A stretch of DNA of 64,000 bases from Nephrocerus scutellatus (lineage: Eukaryota > Arthropoda > Insecta > Diptera > Pipunculidae). Location of the stretch: NCBI GenBank assembly GCA_947095585.1, contig OX352761.1:27309777-27373776 (forward strand), in the 5' to 3' direction. The translations under genes were made by a program, and so were the position numbers. A model generated the notes under the pieces. It was given only the letters and a program-made list of their open reading frames with translations, did not search any database and was not told where the DNA came from. Positions 19,852 through 45,210 of this stretch are shown here, piece by piece; the first letter of the stretch is position 1; every line of letters begins with the position of its first letter.

Positions 19852-22766
19852 GCAGGATAAGTATATTCTCATATAATGTGAACTCCATTTATTCTTTAGC
19901 AAGGCGTATGACACTTAAATTATTTATTAAAACTAATAAACCTGACATTCTTCTTTTACAGGAAACAAACCTCACAGGGAGAAACCCGTTCAGTCCAGAC
20001 GGATACAATATCCACAGGGTCGACAAAAGCAGTGGACGCTCTGGGACGGCGGTCCTTATCAAGGACACTATGGCAGGCGAGAAGGTAGAAATCAGTGGGC
20101 TGTGTAGCATAGAAGCAACAGCTGTCAGCATCAAAGTCAACGAGGTTGAGACCTTGCTGGTGATATCTGTATACAATCACTGTAACGCAACGAGGGAAGA
20201 CATCCAACGGGATCTGCAAACTGTCTGCGGCATCTCCTCTAGGCACACATACTGTGTGGTTGGAGGGGACTTTAACGCTAGACACACCCGATGGCAAGAT
20301 GAAGTGTGCAACAGTCAAGGAAAGGCTATTGCAGATTGGCTGGATTCAAATCCTCATCAGCATACCATGGCTGTAGTTTCTCAGCCCCGGAAGACGTACC
20401 CTCGGACACCGTCAACTCTGGATTTCTTTCTGGCAACTACAAATTTTATTAATATCCTTCCAGAATTAACAAATTATTCATGTTTGGCGCACGATAGCGA
20501 CTCGGATCATATGGCCATAGAGCTTCGAGTGAGGTTGAATCAGCGAATTTTGAAAGTCACACCACCATCTGAACTACACATCAACTTCAGGAAAGTAAAC
20601 TGGAACCGGTTTAGATCTGAAGTTGAAGCTGATTTAACAATGCCAGCAGACTGCAGAAATCTGGAGAATTACGAAATTAATGATGCTATAAGAAATTTCG
20701 AGAATGCGGTAAACACAGCCATCAATCGGCAGAAAACAATACGCACCAGCAGGGATCGCTTCCAACACCTGCCTGGACATATACAGGCAATATATGCTCA
20801 CAAGCAACGGCTGAGGAAGCGCCTTCAGAGGATTTTTAACAGGACTCTTAATACAGTCAATGACGAATACCAGTCTGTACTTTCGCAACTGCGTTGTACA
20901 GTGAACATGCTTCGTCAAGCACTACGGAAGTACCAGGAAGATGACCTGACCAAACGACTCCAAAACATCAAACCAGGTCATGATGCTTTTAAGAAGCTGA
21001 ACGCTCTGGTCGGAAAACGTATTTCCATTCCAGAGAGTATCACGTTTGGAGATCAAGTAGCATCCAGTCTTGTTGAAAAAGCCGAAGCCTTTGCCTGCCA
21101 TTTTGAAAGGAGTTTTACGGACCGACCACCAACGCATCTTCCAGATTTTTTGGAAGAGGTGGAAAGTCTTGTGGAAGACGTCACTTCTGCAAGTAATCCT
21201 GTAGTGCGGTTTAGTGAAGAAAACCCCGCTAGAGCGCCCGTAGACGTTGAAATGTTTACCAAAACAGCTATAGTCAGTGATTTAATAATGAGTGGAAACT
21301 CAAAAAAATCATCGGGCATTGACGGGATTTCTAACTTTTTGCTTAAAAAGTTACCGGGTATGGCAATCTTGATGTTAACCATCATTTTCAACAATTGCCT
21401 TAACAATGGTTACTTTCCAGACAACTGGAAGGTGGCCAAAGTAGTACCAGTACCCAAAAAAACTGACCGCTCAAGCGTAACTGGTTACCGTCCAATAGCT
21501 TTACTGTGTTGTATCAGTAAGGTATTCGAGTCTTTGATCCGTAAAAAGATCAATACATTTTGTTCGGAAAGAGGCCTTATTCCTTCCTTTCAATTCGGTT
21601 TCCGTGAGAAGCAGTCTACGATGCACCCTCTGCTGAAACTTCACAGTAACGTCACTCGAGGACTGAACGTTAAAAGCAGTACAGTAGCCTGTTTGCTAGA
21701 CATCGAAAAAGCCTTCGATAGTGTATGGATCAACGGGCTACTGTTCAAACTTATAAGATTTGGCTTCCCCAATTATATTGTAAAAATAATTAAAAATTTT
21801 CTCTTTCACAGGGTTTTTTTTGTACAGATTTTTGGCGACTCATCCACTAGGAAAGGGATTAAAGCCGGAGTTCCTCAAGGTTCCAGACTTGGCCCAGTCC
21901 TTTTCAACATCTACACGGCGGATCAACCCACCAATACAGCCGGAACAAGCAGCATGCTTTACGCGGATGACTCGATCACGTATGCCGTTTCTCTCTCTCC
22001 TGAGATAGCTGCCCGAAGAGTGGAGGAACACCTCCGAAATCTTTGGGACTACTACCTCAAGTGGGGGTTGAAGATAAATGCAAACAAAACGGAACTCATC
22101 TGCTTCCGAGTGCCAGGGACAAGAACAGGGAGAAAAAATTTTGTGAGCCGGTGCAGAGGATTAAAAATCACCCTTCCAGACAACACAGTTATAAAAACCC
22201 AATCAGAGACGAAGTACCTGGGAATAAACTTCACCGAGAGGCTCAAGTTTAATGCCCACATCGATAAAACGTTGAAAAAGGCTAATTACGCCCTTCATTT
22301 GGTGCACCCGCTTCTACGAAGGCGAAACGGACTGTCAAACAACACCAGGCTGCTCATCTACAAGCAGCTCATCAGGCCAGTGATAACCTATGGCTATCCC
22401 ATATGGTTCACCGTCTCACCAACAACGATGAAGAAGATCTCCCTATTTGAAAGGAAGGTACTTAGGATCTGTACAGGACTCTGGAGGGTGCCAAACAGCT
22501 ATAAGTTTGTCTCGAGTGCAAGGCTTTACGACGCGGCAGGTCTGCTGCCCATAACCGACCACTTGTTCCGAATGGCAAAGAAATTCGTTGATGGGTTGGA
22601 AACACATCCAAGTCCGGAGATGCAAGGACTGAGAATCGAAGAAATCGAGCCAAGCCACCGCTATATAAACATCAGAGGATTCACAGATGCTAGATTTGAC
22701 GACATCTTTAATAATCAAGACGTCTCCTTCTACGAGAAGGCCAGCAATCAAAATTACAGAGGCTGA
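19839..22766 (+). CDS. Non-LTR retrotransposon endonuclease/reverse transcriptase, copy 1
   Basis: 975 aa. Residues 1 to about 230 form an APE-type endonuclease: YNVNSI near the N-terminus, catalytic-type Glu42 in LLLQETN, the GGDFNARH motif with Asp144, and the terminal SDH motif near 222-224. Residues about 480-760 form the reverse transcriptase: GIDGISN, GYRPIALL, FGFREKQST, Asp621 in LLDIEKAFDSVW, GVPQGSRLGP, and the YADD box at 708-711. After it come the thumb motifs LKINANKTE and KYLGINF. There is no RNase H domain and no CCHC knuckle. Together these indicate the jockey group. The frame is intact, so the enzyme may be active. No ORF1 precedes it. It would nick target DNA and prime reverse transcription there. 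Confidence 0.95.
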   Translation: MFTISRISIFSYNVNSIYSLARRMTLKLFIKTNKPDILLLQETNLTGRNPFSPDGYNIHRVDKSSGRSGTAVLIKDTMAGEKVEISGLCSIEATAVSIKVNEVETLLVISVYNHCNATREDIQRDLQTVCGISSRHTYCVVGGDFNARHTRWQDEVCNSQGKAIADWLDSNPHQHTMAVVSQPRKTYPRTPSTLDFFLATTNFINILPELTNYSCLAHDSDSDHMAIELRVRLNQRILKVTPPSELHINFRKVNWNRFRSEVEADLTMPADCRNLENYEINDAIRNFENAVNTAINRQKTIRTSRDRFQHLPGHIQAIYAHKQRLRKRLQRIFNRTLNTVNDEYQSVLSQLRCTVNMLRQALRKYQEDDLTKRLQNIKPGHDAFKKLNALVGKRISIPESITFGDQVASSLVEKAEAFACHFERSFTDRPPTHLPDFLEEVESLVEDVTSASNPVVRFSEENPARAPVDVEMFTKTAIVSDLIMSGNSKKSSGIDGISNFLLKKLPGMAILMLTIIFNNCLNNGYFPDNWKVAKVVPVPKKTDRSSVTGYRPIALLCCISKVFESLIRKKINTFCSERGLIPSFQFGFREKQSTMHPLLKLHSNVTRGLNVKSSTVACLLDIEKAFDSVWINGLLFKLIRFGFPNYIVKIIKNFLFHRVFFVQIFGDSSTRKGIKAGVPQGSRLGPVLFNIYTADQPTNTAGTSSMLYADDSITYAVSLSPEIAARRVEEHLRNLWDYYLKWGLKINANKTELICFRVPGTRTGRKNFVSRCRGLKITLPDNTVIKTQSETKYLGINFTERLKFNAHIDKTLKKANYALHLVHPLLRRRNGLSNNTRLLIYKQLIRPVITYGYPIWFTVSPTTMKKISLFERKVLRICTGLWRVPNSYKFVSSARLYDAAGLLPITDHLFRMAKKFVDGLETHPSPEMQGLRIEEIEPSHRYINIRGFTDARFDDIFNNQDVSFYEKASNQNYRG

Positions 22767-22981
22767 AGATCGCCCTGTATATACCCCCTTTTAATATTAT
22801 TCTTCATTTTATTTTATTTTAAAATTTATCGTTTAAAATTAAATTGCTTTAAAAATAAACATGTAGTAGATTAAGTAGTAAAAAATATTGTTTAATAATA
22901 AACAATACAAAAAAAGACAATGTAAATACGTCGGGCCCCTATTGTTGAGCCGACACTTAATAATAATAGTTATAAGTTTAG

Positions 22982-23422
<441 letters not shown>

Positions 23423-24120
23423 ATTTCTGTGCGCAAAAGAGTTAAAAGCAAAGTAGTACTAAAGAAAAAAACCGTCCTTTTCAGGACGACAAATCTTCTT
23501 ATGAGAAGGGATAACTTTTATTAATATCAAAAATAATAGAAATGAGGTTAATAATTTAAAGAAAATATTATTACAATTCAACGAAGAACTAATTTACTTT
23601 TCACAATATCAGTGTATTGAGTTTGGTGTGATAGATTATAATAGTTTTGTTGACAGCAAATTACCATTTTACAACGAACACTATTTCACTTATTTTTGAA
23701 ATAAACGTGTCTAAATTGCATAGCTTAGCAACGTAATTTCTTGTTTTTAATTAATAACAAAGGAATACTTATATTTTGGTTGGGTGACGACACAATGAAA
23801 GAGGAGAGATCAGCAATATGGCGGGCGTTGAGTACTTTTCTTATAAACACACCAAGTGTATTATTAGTAATGTTTTTCATACAAAATAGCCTTAGACAGA
23901 GAACACGTCCGCCTTTCATTCCGAATTTTTTAAATTATTCTTAAGTATTGCAAAAAGCCAAAGTAAAAATTTCAATTATAATAAATAATAGTTCTATACG
24001 GACATATTTTAAAAACAATTAAAACATTAAAAGTATCTTCTTTTTGAATTTATTTTGTGGTCCTGAAAAGGACCGATTGATATTTTACTGATATAGAACG
24101 CAAATACGATTGAATAGAAT
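23423..24120. other. H2A-H4 convergent intergenic region
   Basis: As 11793-12490, with a private substitution GAGAGATCAGC near 23808. H4 stem-loop at 24059-24074 is fully Watson-Crick paired, unlike the H4 at 19194. Confidence 0.75.
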
Positions 24121-28460
<4,340 letters not shown>

Positions 28461-29563
28461 AGTGGCAATTATGTTGCTGGTTAATACATTACATCTGCAT
28501 AATTGACTGGTGATAAAAAAATTAAATAAAATCGGTCCTTTTCAGGACCACAAAATATAATTTATAAAGGGAAGATCTCATCTTAGTTTTAAATAAACAT
28601 ATTATTTACTACCTATTTTATCAGATTACTCGCTATTCATAATTGAGGTGTCACAAAATCTGTATATGTATGAACTTATCGGTTTTTTTGAAAGGGAAAC
28701 ACTACAGAACCCATTTTTCCTACTGGGGGTTGATTATGTAAGCATTTCGAGTTTCGAATGACGTCACTTTTGTCGCAATTACGACTAAACGCGATTATTG
28801 AGACATTCGACTATTCGTAGTCTCGACTTGATTGTTGGTGTTTCAGTCGAACACCATTTGGATTTCGACTGGGAAATAAATGTAATTAAAATGATTATTT
28901 CTGTATGAAATCAATCGCGTAAATAACTTTTAAGTGATAATTTTTATTTTTTTTTAATGTTATTTATAAAATTATGACTAAAATAAAAACAAATATTTAG
29001 AATTTTAAATATATTATGCTGCTATATTCATCTGAGTGACGCAAGCAGCGCCGACCGATTGGCGTTTTTTTAGTTACTACGTATTTGTAATTTTGTCAAT
29101 ACAAAGTAAACAAGTATAAACAACAACAAAACATGCGATTTAAAATGGCGATATCGGGCAATAGCTTTAGTTCGAAAAAATTTTGTAGTACATGCTTACA
29201 TAATTGCATTATGTCGAAACTACGACTTTGAGCATTTCGACTTATCGTAAGTCGAAATACGACAGAGAAGCATTTCGAGTTTCGAATGACGTCACTTTTG
29301 TCGCAATTACGACTAAACGCGATTATTGAGACATACGACTATTCGTAGTCTCGACTTAATTGTTGGTGTTTCAGTCGAACACCATTTGGATTTCGACTGG
29401 GAAATAAATGTAATTAAAATGATTATTTCTGTATGAAATCAATCGCGTAAATAACTTTTAAGTGATATTTTTTATTTTTTTTTAATGTTATTTATAAAAT
29501 TATCACTAAAATAAAAACAAATATTTAGAATTTTAAATTGTCGTAAGTCGAAATACGACAGAT
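28461..29563. repeat. Spacer sub-repeat array (2 copies)
   Basis: H3 3' flank, one long sub-repeat from about 28739 and one cut short from about 29272. It carries CTATATTCATCTGAG and the GACAGAGAAGC junction, both shared with the array at 56507. No gene is seen. Confidence 0.85.
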
Positions 29564-31244
29564 ACATAATCGGCCCCCTGTAGTATTCTGATTGTCATAT
29601 AATCAGTAGCTTCAGCTTAGCTCTGCTCATAGCTCATAGGTAAATTTTTATTCGTTCAGAAATTTTCAGAAAAAATGTTTTTGTTTTTGATTGTGAAAAA
29701 AACCAATAAACCAAAAAGCCAACCAATGCTATATATTTAGCATTAAAACAGCTTAAAATGCTAAACCGTCAGACAATAACTGATTAAAAATAAACAAAGT
29801 GATTATAAACACTTCAAAATTGAATTTTCTTACTTAACTATTTTTACTTATAAATATCACATTATAAAATCAGCGTTATTATTTATCATCACAATTTATT
29901 TGTTAATCCGTCATTAAGTCTGACGACTTAACATACGCGAAACCAATACCACTAGTAAGCTATTAAAGTAACAAGATTTTTATGGAGAATGCTTGCAAAT
30001 AAAACGCCAAAACGAAACAATACCCGTCGATTGCCGACAGGTAGCATTTAAAAATCAAACAATACAATAGGAACAGTTTGCAAATAGAAAGGCAAACAAA
30101 ATCCACGAGAAAAATCTACCCATACCCACACAACGAAAGAGAATAATTACTGCGTTTCAATGAACATGAAGGAGTAGGATTGGGTTGAAAATTAATTTCG
30201 TTAAATCGAAAATGGCGTCACGCGTTTCCATGTAATCAGAATGAAACAGAGTTGAAATTTTGACAGAATAATACAAAATCCGATGTCTACTTACAAAATA
30301 ATAAAATTCGCTAGTTTGAATTTCAACTCTGCTCAACCCAGGTATTTTCGTTGAGTTAAAACTGAGTAAACGTAAACTCAACTCAACCCTGTTTCTATAA
30401 GCGCTAACCAAGGATTAACCCTCCATGGAAACGAGATAATTGATATGCATAAGACGTTGACATGACGTTTTTTTTTCATTAAAAATCTGGCGCAGGTTGA
30501 TTTTTTGGCTGTGAAGTGGCTAGATCGAAATTCCCCTCTAACAGATCTGTATATTTTGGGAGATTTAACCCTCTTTTCACTAAATACAACAACAACAAAA
30601 GTGGTAAAACTGAATTTTTTTATTAAATTATTTTTATTTATAAATATCACATTATAAAATCGGCATAATTGCTTAACAATTATTTGTTAATCAGTCATAA
30701 GCTGTTTTAATGCAAAATACATAGCCAGAGACAATCGTACCAATTCCAACTGGAAACTGGAATGTACATTTCTAATAAGAATTTACAAATTCGTTAGTAC
30801 GTTTCAGCCAAAGCCAATCGTACCAATTCCAATTGGAATATGTACATTTCTTATAAGAAGCTTTCAGAATTTTTTTTTATGATTGTGGTTTGAAAAGTAG
30901 ACTATAGATCTTAGAGGTTTTTTTCAATTATTATTTATCTTTGTACCACACACCTAATGTGACTAATAATTAATAAACATGTTCATTCTCATTGTAACAA
31001 AATGTACCGTACCAACAGTACAAATTTATATGAACAATGAAGCCATAATCATTTTCGATGACACCATTAGATACCTAACTAACGTAGGCTTTATGAGATT
31101 TTCCAATTTTATTGTAAAAACTTATTATGCTTTGTATGTAGGTAGGTACATTATATTGAAGTTTTTTGTTAATAACAATTAGTATATAAATATACTAATT
31201 AAATTGTGTTCCCGAGTTACATATCGTTTGTTTAATCATTTTGT
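29564..31244. other. Conserved unique spacer, no gene
   Basis: As 15657-17345, with GCTAACCAAGG near 30403 (shared with 58449) and an 8-bp deletion near 31065 (GACACCATTAGATACC). No gene recognised. Confidence 0.7.
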
Positions 31245-31313
31245 GGCCCTGAAAAGGGCCTTTTTATTTGGTGGGGTGTCTTAAAAAAGCCAAAGATAAG
31301 ATGACGCCGATAT

Positions 31314-31685
31314 TTACTTAGAGCTGGTATATTTAGTAACAGCTTTTGTTCCTTCACTGACCGCATGCTTGGCCAACTCTCCGGGAAGTAAAAGACGAAC
31401 AGCAGTCTGAATTTCCCGACTTGTGATTGTCGAACGTTTATTGTAGTGTGCCAAGCGGGACGCTTCGGCAGCGATACGTTCAAAAATATCATTGACAAAA
31501 CTGTTCATGATACTCATGGCTTTTGATGAGATACCAGTATCCGGATGGACTTGCTTCAACACTTTGTAAATGTAAATTGCGTAGCTTTCCTTCCTCTTGC
31601 GCTTGTTCTTTTTACCAGGTTTAGTAATATTTTTCTGGGCCTTTCCAGCTTTCTTTTCTGCTTTTCCACTTGTCTTTGGCGGCAT
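31314..31685 (-). CDS. H2B: Histone H2B
   Basis: Protein identical to the H2B at 10711. Stem-loop at 31245-31260. Opens the 8951-bp unit whose H3 is a pseudogene. Confidence 0.98.
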   Translation of the reverse strand: MPPKTSGKAEKKAGKAQKNITKPGKKNKRKRKESYAIYIYKVLKQVHPDTGISSKAMSIMNSFVNDIFERIAAEASRLAHYNKRSTITSREIQTAVRLLLPGELAKHAVSEGTKAVTKYTSSK

Positions 31686-32395
<710 letters not shown>

Positions 32396-33092
32396 ATTTC
32401 TGTGCGCAAAAGAGTTAAATACAAAGTAGTACTAAAGAAAAAAACCGTCCTTTTCAGGACGACAAATCTTCTTATGAGAAGGGATAACTTTTATTAATAT
32501 CAAAAATAATAGAAATGAGGTTAATAATTTAAAGAAATTATTATTACAATTCAACGAAGAACTAATTTACTTTTCACAATACCAGTGTATTGAGTTTGGT
32601 GTGATAGATTATAATAGTTTTGTTGACAGCAAATTACCATTTTACAACGAACACTATTTCACTTATTTTTGAAATAAACGTGTCTAAATTGCATAGCTTA
32701 GCAACGTAATTTCTTGTTTTAATTAATAACAAAGGAATACTTATATTTTGGTTGGGTGACGACACAATGAAAGAGGAGAGAACAGCAATATGGCGGGCGT
32801 TGAGTACTTTTCTTATAAACACACCAAGTGTATTATTAGTAATGTTTTTCATACAAAATAGCCTTAGACAGAGAACACGTCCGCCTTTCATTCCGAATTT
32901 TTTAAATTATTCTTAAGTATTGCAAAAAGCCAAAGTAAAAATTTCAATTATAATAAATAATAGTTCTATACGGACATATTTTAAAAACAATTAAAACATT
33001 AAAAGTATCTTCTTTTTGAATTTATTTTGTGGCCCTGAAAAGGACCGATTGATATTTTACTGATATAGAACGCAAATACGATTGAATAGAAT
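32396..33092. other. H2A-H4 convergent intergenic region
   Basis: Shares the one-T deletion and the G-U H4 stem-loop (33031-33046) with 18497-19193, which ties these two units together as one lineage. Confidence 0.75.
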
Positions 33093-38474
<5,382 letters not shown>

Positions 38475-40195
38475 ACATAATCGGCCCCCTGTAGTATTCT
38501 GATTGTCATATAATCAGTAGCTTCAGCTTAGCTCTGCTCATAGCTCATAGGTAAATTTTTATTCGTTCAGAAATTTTCAGAAAAAATGTTTTTGTTTTTG
38601 ATTGTGAAAAAAACCAATAAACCAAAAAGCCAACCAATGCTATATATTTATTTAGCATTAAAACAGCTTAAAATGCTAAACCGTCAGACAATAACTGATT
38701 AAAAATAAACAAAGTGATTATAAACACTTCAAAATTGAATTTTCTTACTTAACTATTTTTACTTATAAATATCACATTATAAAATCAGCGTTATTATTTA
38801 TCATCACAATTTATTTGTTAATCCGTCATTAAGTCTGACGACTTAACATACGCGAAACCAATACCACTAGTAAGCTATTAAAGTAACAAGATTTTTATGG
38901 AGAATGCTTGCAAATAAAACGCCAAAACGAAACAATACCCGTCGATTGCCGACAGGTAGCACAGTATCTGTTACATAACTATTTAATTAAATTTAAAAAT
39001 CAAACAATAATAGGAACAGTTTGCAAATAGAAAGGCAAACAAAATCCACGAGAAAAATCTACCCATACCCACACAACGAAAGAGAATAATTACTGCGTTT
39101 CAATGAACATGAAGGAGTAGGATTGGGTTGAAAATTAATTTCGTTAAATCGAAAATGGCGTCACGCGTTTCCATGTAATCAGAATGAAACAGAGTTGAAA
39201 TTTTGACAGAATAATACAAAATCCGATGTCTACTTACAAAATAATAAAATTCGCTAGTTTGAATTTCAACTCTGCTCAACCCAGGTATTTTCGTTGAGTT
39301 AAAACTGAGTAAACGTAAACTCAACTCAACCCTGTTTCTATAAGCGCTAACCCAGGATTAACCCTCCATGGAAACGAGATAATTGATATGCATAAGACGT
39401 TGACATGACGTTTTTTTTTCATTAAAAATCTGGCGCAGGTTGATTTTTTGGCTGTGAAGTGGCTAGATCGAAATTCCCCTCTAACAGATCTGTATATTTT
39501 GGGAGATTTAACCCTCTTTTCACTAAATACAACAACAACAAAAGTGGTAATACTGAATTTTTTTATTAAATTATTTTTATTTATAAATATCACATTATAA
39601 AATCGGCATAATTGCTTAACAATTATTTGTTAATCAGTCATAAGCTGTTTTAATGCAAAATACATAGCCAGAGACAATCGTACCAATTCCAACTGGAAAC
39701 TGGAATGTACATTTCTAATAAGAATTTACAAATTCGTTAGTACGTTTCAGCCAAAGCCAATCGTACCAATTCCAATTGGAATATGTACATTTCTTATAAG
39801 AAGCTTTCAGAATTTTTTTTTATGATTGTGGTTTGAAAAGTAGACTATAGATCTTAGAGGTTTTTTTCAATTATTATTTATCTTTGTACCACACACCTAA
39901 TGTGACTAATAATTAATAAACATGTTCATTCTCATTGTAACAAAATGTACCGTACCAACAGTACAAATTTATATGAACAATGAAGCCATAATCATTTTCG
40001 ATGACACCATAACACCATTAGATACCTAACTAACGTAGGCTTTATGAGATTTTCCAATTTTATTGTAAAAACTTATTATGCTTTGTATGTAGGTAGGTAC
40101 ATTATATTGAAGTTTTTTGTTAATAACAATTAGTATATAAATATACTAATTAAATTGTGTTCCCGAGTTACATATCGTTTGTTTAATCATTTTGT
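38475..40195. other. Conserved unique spacer, no gene
   Basis: Long form, as 8921-10641, including the CACAGTATCTGTTACATAAC segment. No gene recognised. Confidence 0.7.
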
Positions 40196-40264
40196 GGCCC
40201 TGAAAAGGGCCTTTTTATTTGGTGGGGTGTCTTAAAAAAGCCAAAGATAAGATGACGCCGATAT

Positions 40265-40636
40265 TTACTTAGAGCTGGTATATTTAGTAACAGCTTTTGT
40301 TCCTTCACTGACCGCATGCTTGGCCAACTCTCCGGGAAGTAAAAGACGAACAGCAGTCTGAATTTCCCGACTTGTGATTGTCGAACGTTTATTGTAGTGT
40401 GCCAAGCGGGACGCTTCGGCAGCGATACGTTCAAAAATATCATTGACAAAACTGTTCATGATACTCATGGCTTTTGATGAGATACCAGTATCCGGATGGA
40501 CTTGCTTCAACACTTTGTAAATGTAAATTGCGTAGCTTTCCTTCCTCTTGCGCTTGTTCTTTTTACCAGGTTTAGTAATATTTTTCTGGGCCTTTCCAGC
40601 TTTCTTTTCTGCTTTTCCACTTGTCTTTGGCGGCAT
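40265..40636 (-). CDS. H2B: Histone H2B
   Basis: Protein identical to the H2B at 10711; stem-loop at 40196-40211. Confidence 0.98.
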   Translation of the reverse strand: MPPKTSGKAEKKAGKAQKNITKPGKKNKRKRKESYAIYIYKVLKQVHPDTGISSKAMSIMNSFVNDIFERIAAEASRLAHYNKRSTITSREIQTAVRLLLPGELAKHAVSEGTKAVTKYTSSK

Positions 40637-41346
<710 letters not shown>

Positions 41347-42044
41347 ATTTCTGTGCGCAAAAGAGTTAAAAGCAAAGTAGTACTAAAGAAAAAAACCGTC
41401 CTTTTCAGGACGACAAATCTTCTTATGAGAAGGGATAACTTTTATTAATATCAAAAATAATAGAAATGAGGTTAATAATTTAAAGAAAATATTATTACAA
41501 TTCAACGAAGAACTAATTTACTTTTCACAATATCAGTGTATTGAGTTTGGTGTGATAGATTATAATAGTTTTGTTGACAGCAAATTACCATTTTACAACG
41601 AACACTATTTCACTTATTTTTGAAATAAACGTGTCTAAATTGCATAGCTTAGCAACGTAATTTCTTGTTTTTAATTAATAACAAAGGAATACTTATATTT
41701 TGGTTGGGTGACGACACAATGAAAGAGGAGAGAACAGCAATATGGCGGGCGTTGAGTACTTTTCTTATAAACACACCAAGTGTATTATTAGTAATGTTTT
41801 TCATACAAAATAGCCTTAGACAGAGAACACGTCCGCCTTTCATTCCGAATTTTTTAAATTATTCTTAAGTATTGCAAAAAGCCAAAGTAAAAATTTCAAT
41901 TATAATAAATAATAGTTCTATACGGACATATTTTAAAAACAATTAAAACATTAAAAGTATCTTCTTTTTGAATTTATTTTGTGGTCCTGAAAAGGACCGA
42001 TTGATATTTTACTGATATAGAACGCAAATACGATTGAATAGAAT
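41347..42044. other. H2A-H4 convergent intergenic region
   Basis: As 11793-12490; H4 stem-loop at 41983-41998. No gene. Confidence 0.75.
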
Positions 42045-43098
<1,054 letters not shown>

Positions 43099-45210
43099 AG
43101 TGGCAATTATGTTGCTGGTTAATACATTACATCTGCATAATTGACTGGTGATAACAAAATTAAATAAAATCGGTCCTTTTCAGGACCACAAAATATAATT
43201 TATAAAGGGAAGATCTCATCTTAGTTTTAAATAAACATATTATTTACTACCTATTTTATCAGATTACTCGCTATTCATAATTGAGGTGTCACAAAATCTG
43301 TATATGTATGAACTTATCGGTTTTTTTGAAAGGGAAACACTACAGAACCCATTTTTCCTACTGGGGGTTGATTATGTAAGCATTTCGAGTTTCGAACACT
43401 ACAGAACCCATTTTTCCTACTGGGGGTTGATTATGTAAGCATTTCGAGTTTCGAATGACGTCACTTTTGTCGCAATTACGACTAAACGCGATTATTGAGA
43501 CATTCGACTATTCGTAGTCTCGACTTGATTGTTGGTGTTTCAGTCGAACACCATTTGGATTTCGACTGGGAAATAAATGTAATTAAAATGATTATTTCTG
43601 TATGAAATCAATCGCGTAAATAACTTTTAAGTGATATTTTTTATTTTTTTTTAATGTTATTTATAAAATTATGACTAAAATAAAAACAAATATTTAGAAT
43701 TTTAAATATATTATGCTGCTACATTCATTTGAGTGACGCAAGCAGCGCCGACCGATTGGCGTTTTTTTAGTTACTACGTATTTGTAATTTTGTCAATACA
43801 AAGTAAACAAGTATAAACAACAACAAAACATGCAATTTAAAATGGCGATATCGGGCAATAGCTTTAGTTCGAAAAATTTTTGTAGTACATGCTTACATAG
43901 TTGCGTTATGTCGAAACTACGACTTTGAGCATTTCGACTTGTCGTAAGTCGAAATACGACAGATAAGCATTTCGAGTTTCGAATGACGTCACTTTTGTCG
44001 CAATTACGACTAAACGCGATTATTGAGACATACGACTATATATAACTTTTAAGTGATATTTTTTATTTTTTTTAATGTTATTTATAAAATTATCACTAAA
44101 ATAAATACAAATATTTAGAATTTTAAATATATTATGCTGCTACATTCATTTGAGTGACGCAAGCAGCGCCGACCGATTGGCGTTTTTTTAGTTACTACGT
44201 ATTTGTAATTTTGTCAATACAAAGTAAACAAGTATAAACAACAACAAAACATGCAATATAAAATGGCGATATCGGGCAATAGCTTTAGTTCGAAAAATTT
44301 TTGTAGTACATGCTTACATAGTTGCGTTATGTCGAAACTACGACTTTGAGCATTTCGACTTGTCGTAAGTCGAAATACGACAGATAAGCATTTCGAGTTT
44401 CGAATGACGTCACTTTTGTCGCAATTACGACTAAACGCGATTATTGAGACATACGACTATTCGTAGTCTCGACTTAATTGTTGGTGTTTCAGTCGAACAC
44501 CATTTGGATTTCGACTGGGAAATAAATGTAATTAAAATGATTATTTCTGTATGAAATCAATCGCGTAAATAACTTTTAAGTGATAATTTTTATTTTTTTT
44601 TAATGTTATTTATAAAATTATGACTAAAATAAAAACAAATATTTAGAATTTTAAATATATTATGCTGCTACATTCATTTGAGTGACGCAAGCAGCGCCGA
44701 CCGATTGGCGTTTTTTTAGTTACTACGTATTTGTAATTTTGTCAATACAAAGTAAACAAGTATAAACAACAACAAAACATGCGATTTAAAATGGCGATAT
44801 CGGGCAATAGCTTTAGTTCGAAAAAATTTTGTAGTACATGCTTACATAATTGCATTATGTCGAAACTACGACTTTGAGCATTTCGACTTATCGTAAGTCG
44901 AAATACGACAGATAAGCATTTCGAGTTTCGAATGACGTCACTTTTGTCGCAATTACGACTAAACGCGATTATTGAGACATACGACTATTCGTAGTCTCGA
45001 CTTAATTGTTGGTGTTTCAGTCGAACACCATTTGGATTTCGACTGGGAAATAAATGTAATTAAAATGATTATTTCTGTATGAAATCAATCGCGTAAATAA
45101 CTTTTAAGTGATATTTTTTATTTTTTTTTTAATGTTATTTATAAAATTATCACTAAAATAAAAACAAATATTTAGAATTTTAAATTGTCGTAAGTCGAAA
45201 TACGACAGAT
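43099..45210. repeat. Spacer sub-repeat array (4 copies)
   Basis: Same arrangement as 13545-15656, including the 59-bp entrance duplication and the CAATATAAAATGG variant in the second copy. A private AAATACAAATA change near 44104 is shared with 49803-51914. Confidence 0.85.

Noticed and set aside
19769..19852. Self-cleaving ribozyme (HDV-like or hammerhead) at the retrotransposon 5' end
   Set aside because: The leader has simple hairpins; TTGATGA does not match the hammerhead core CUGANGA, no GAAA partner is present, and an HDV double-pseudoknot could not be drawn.
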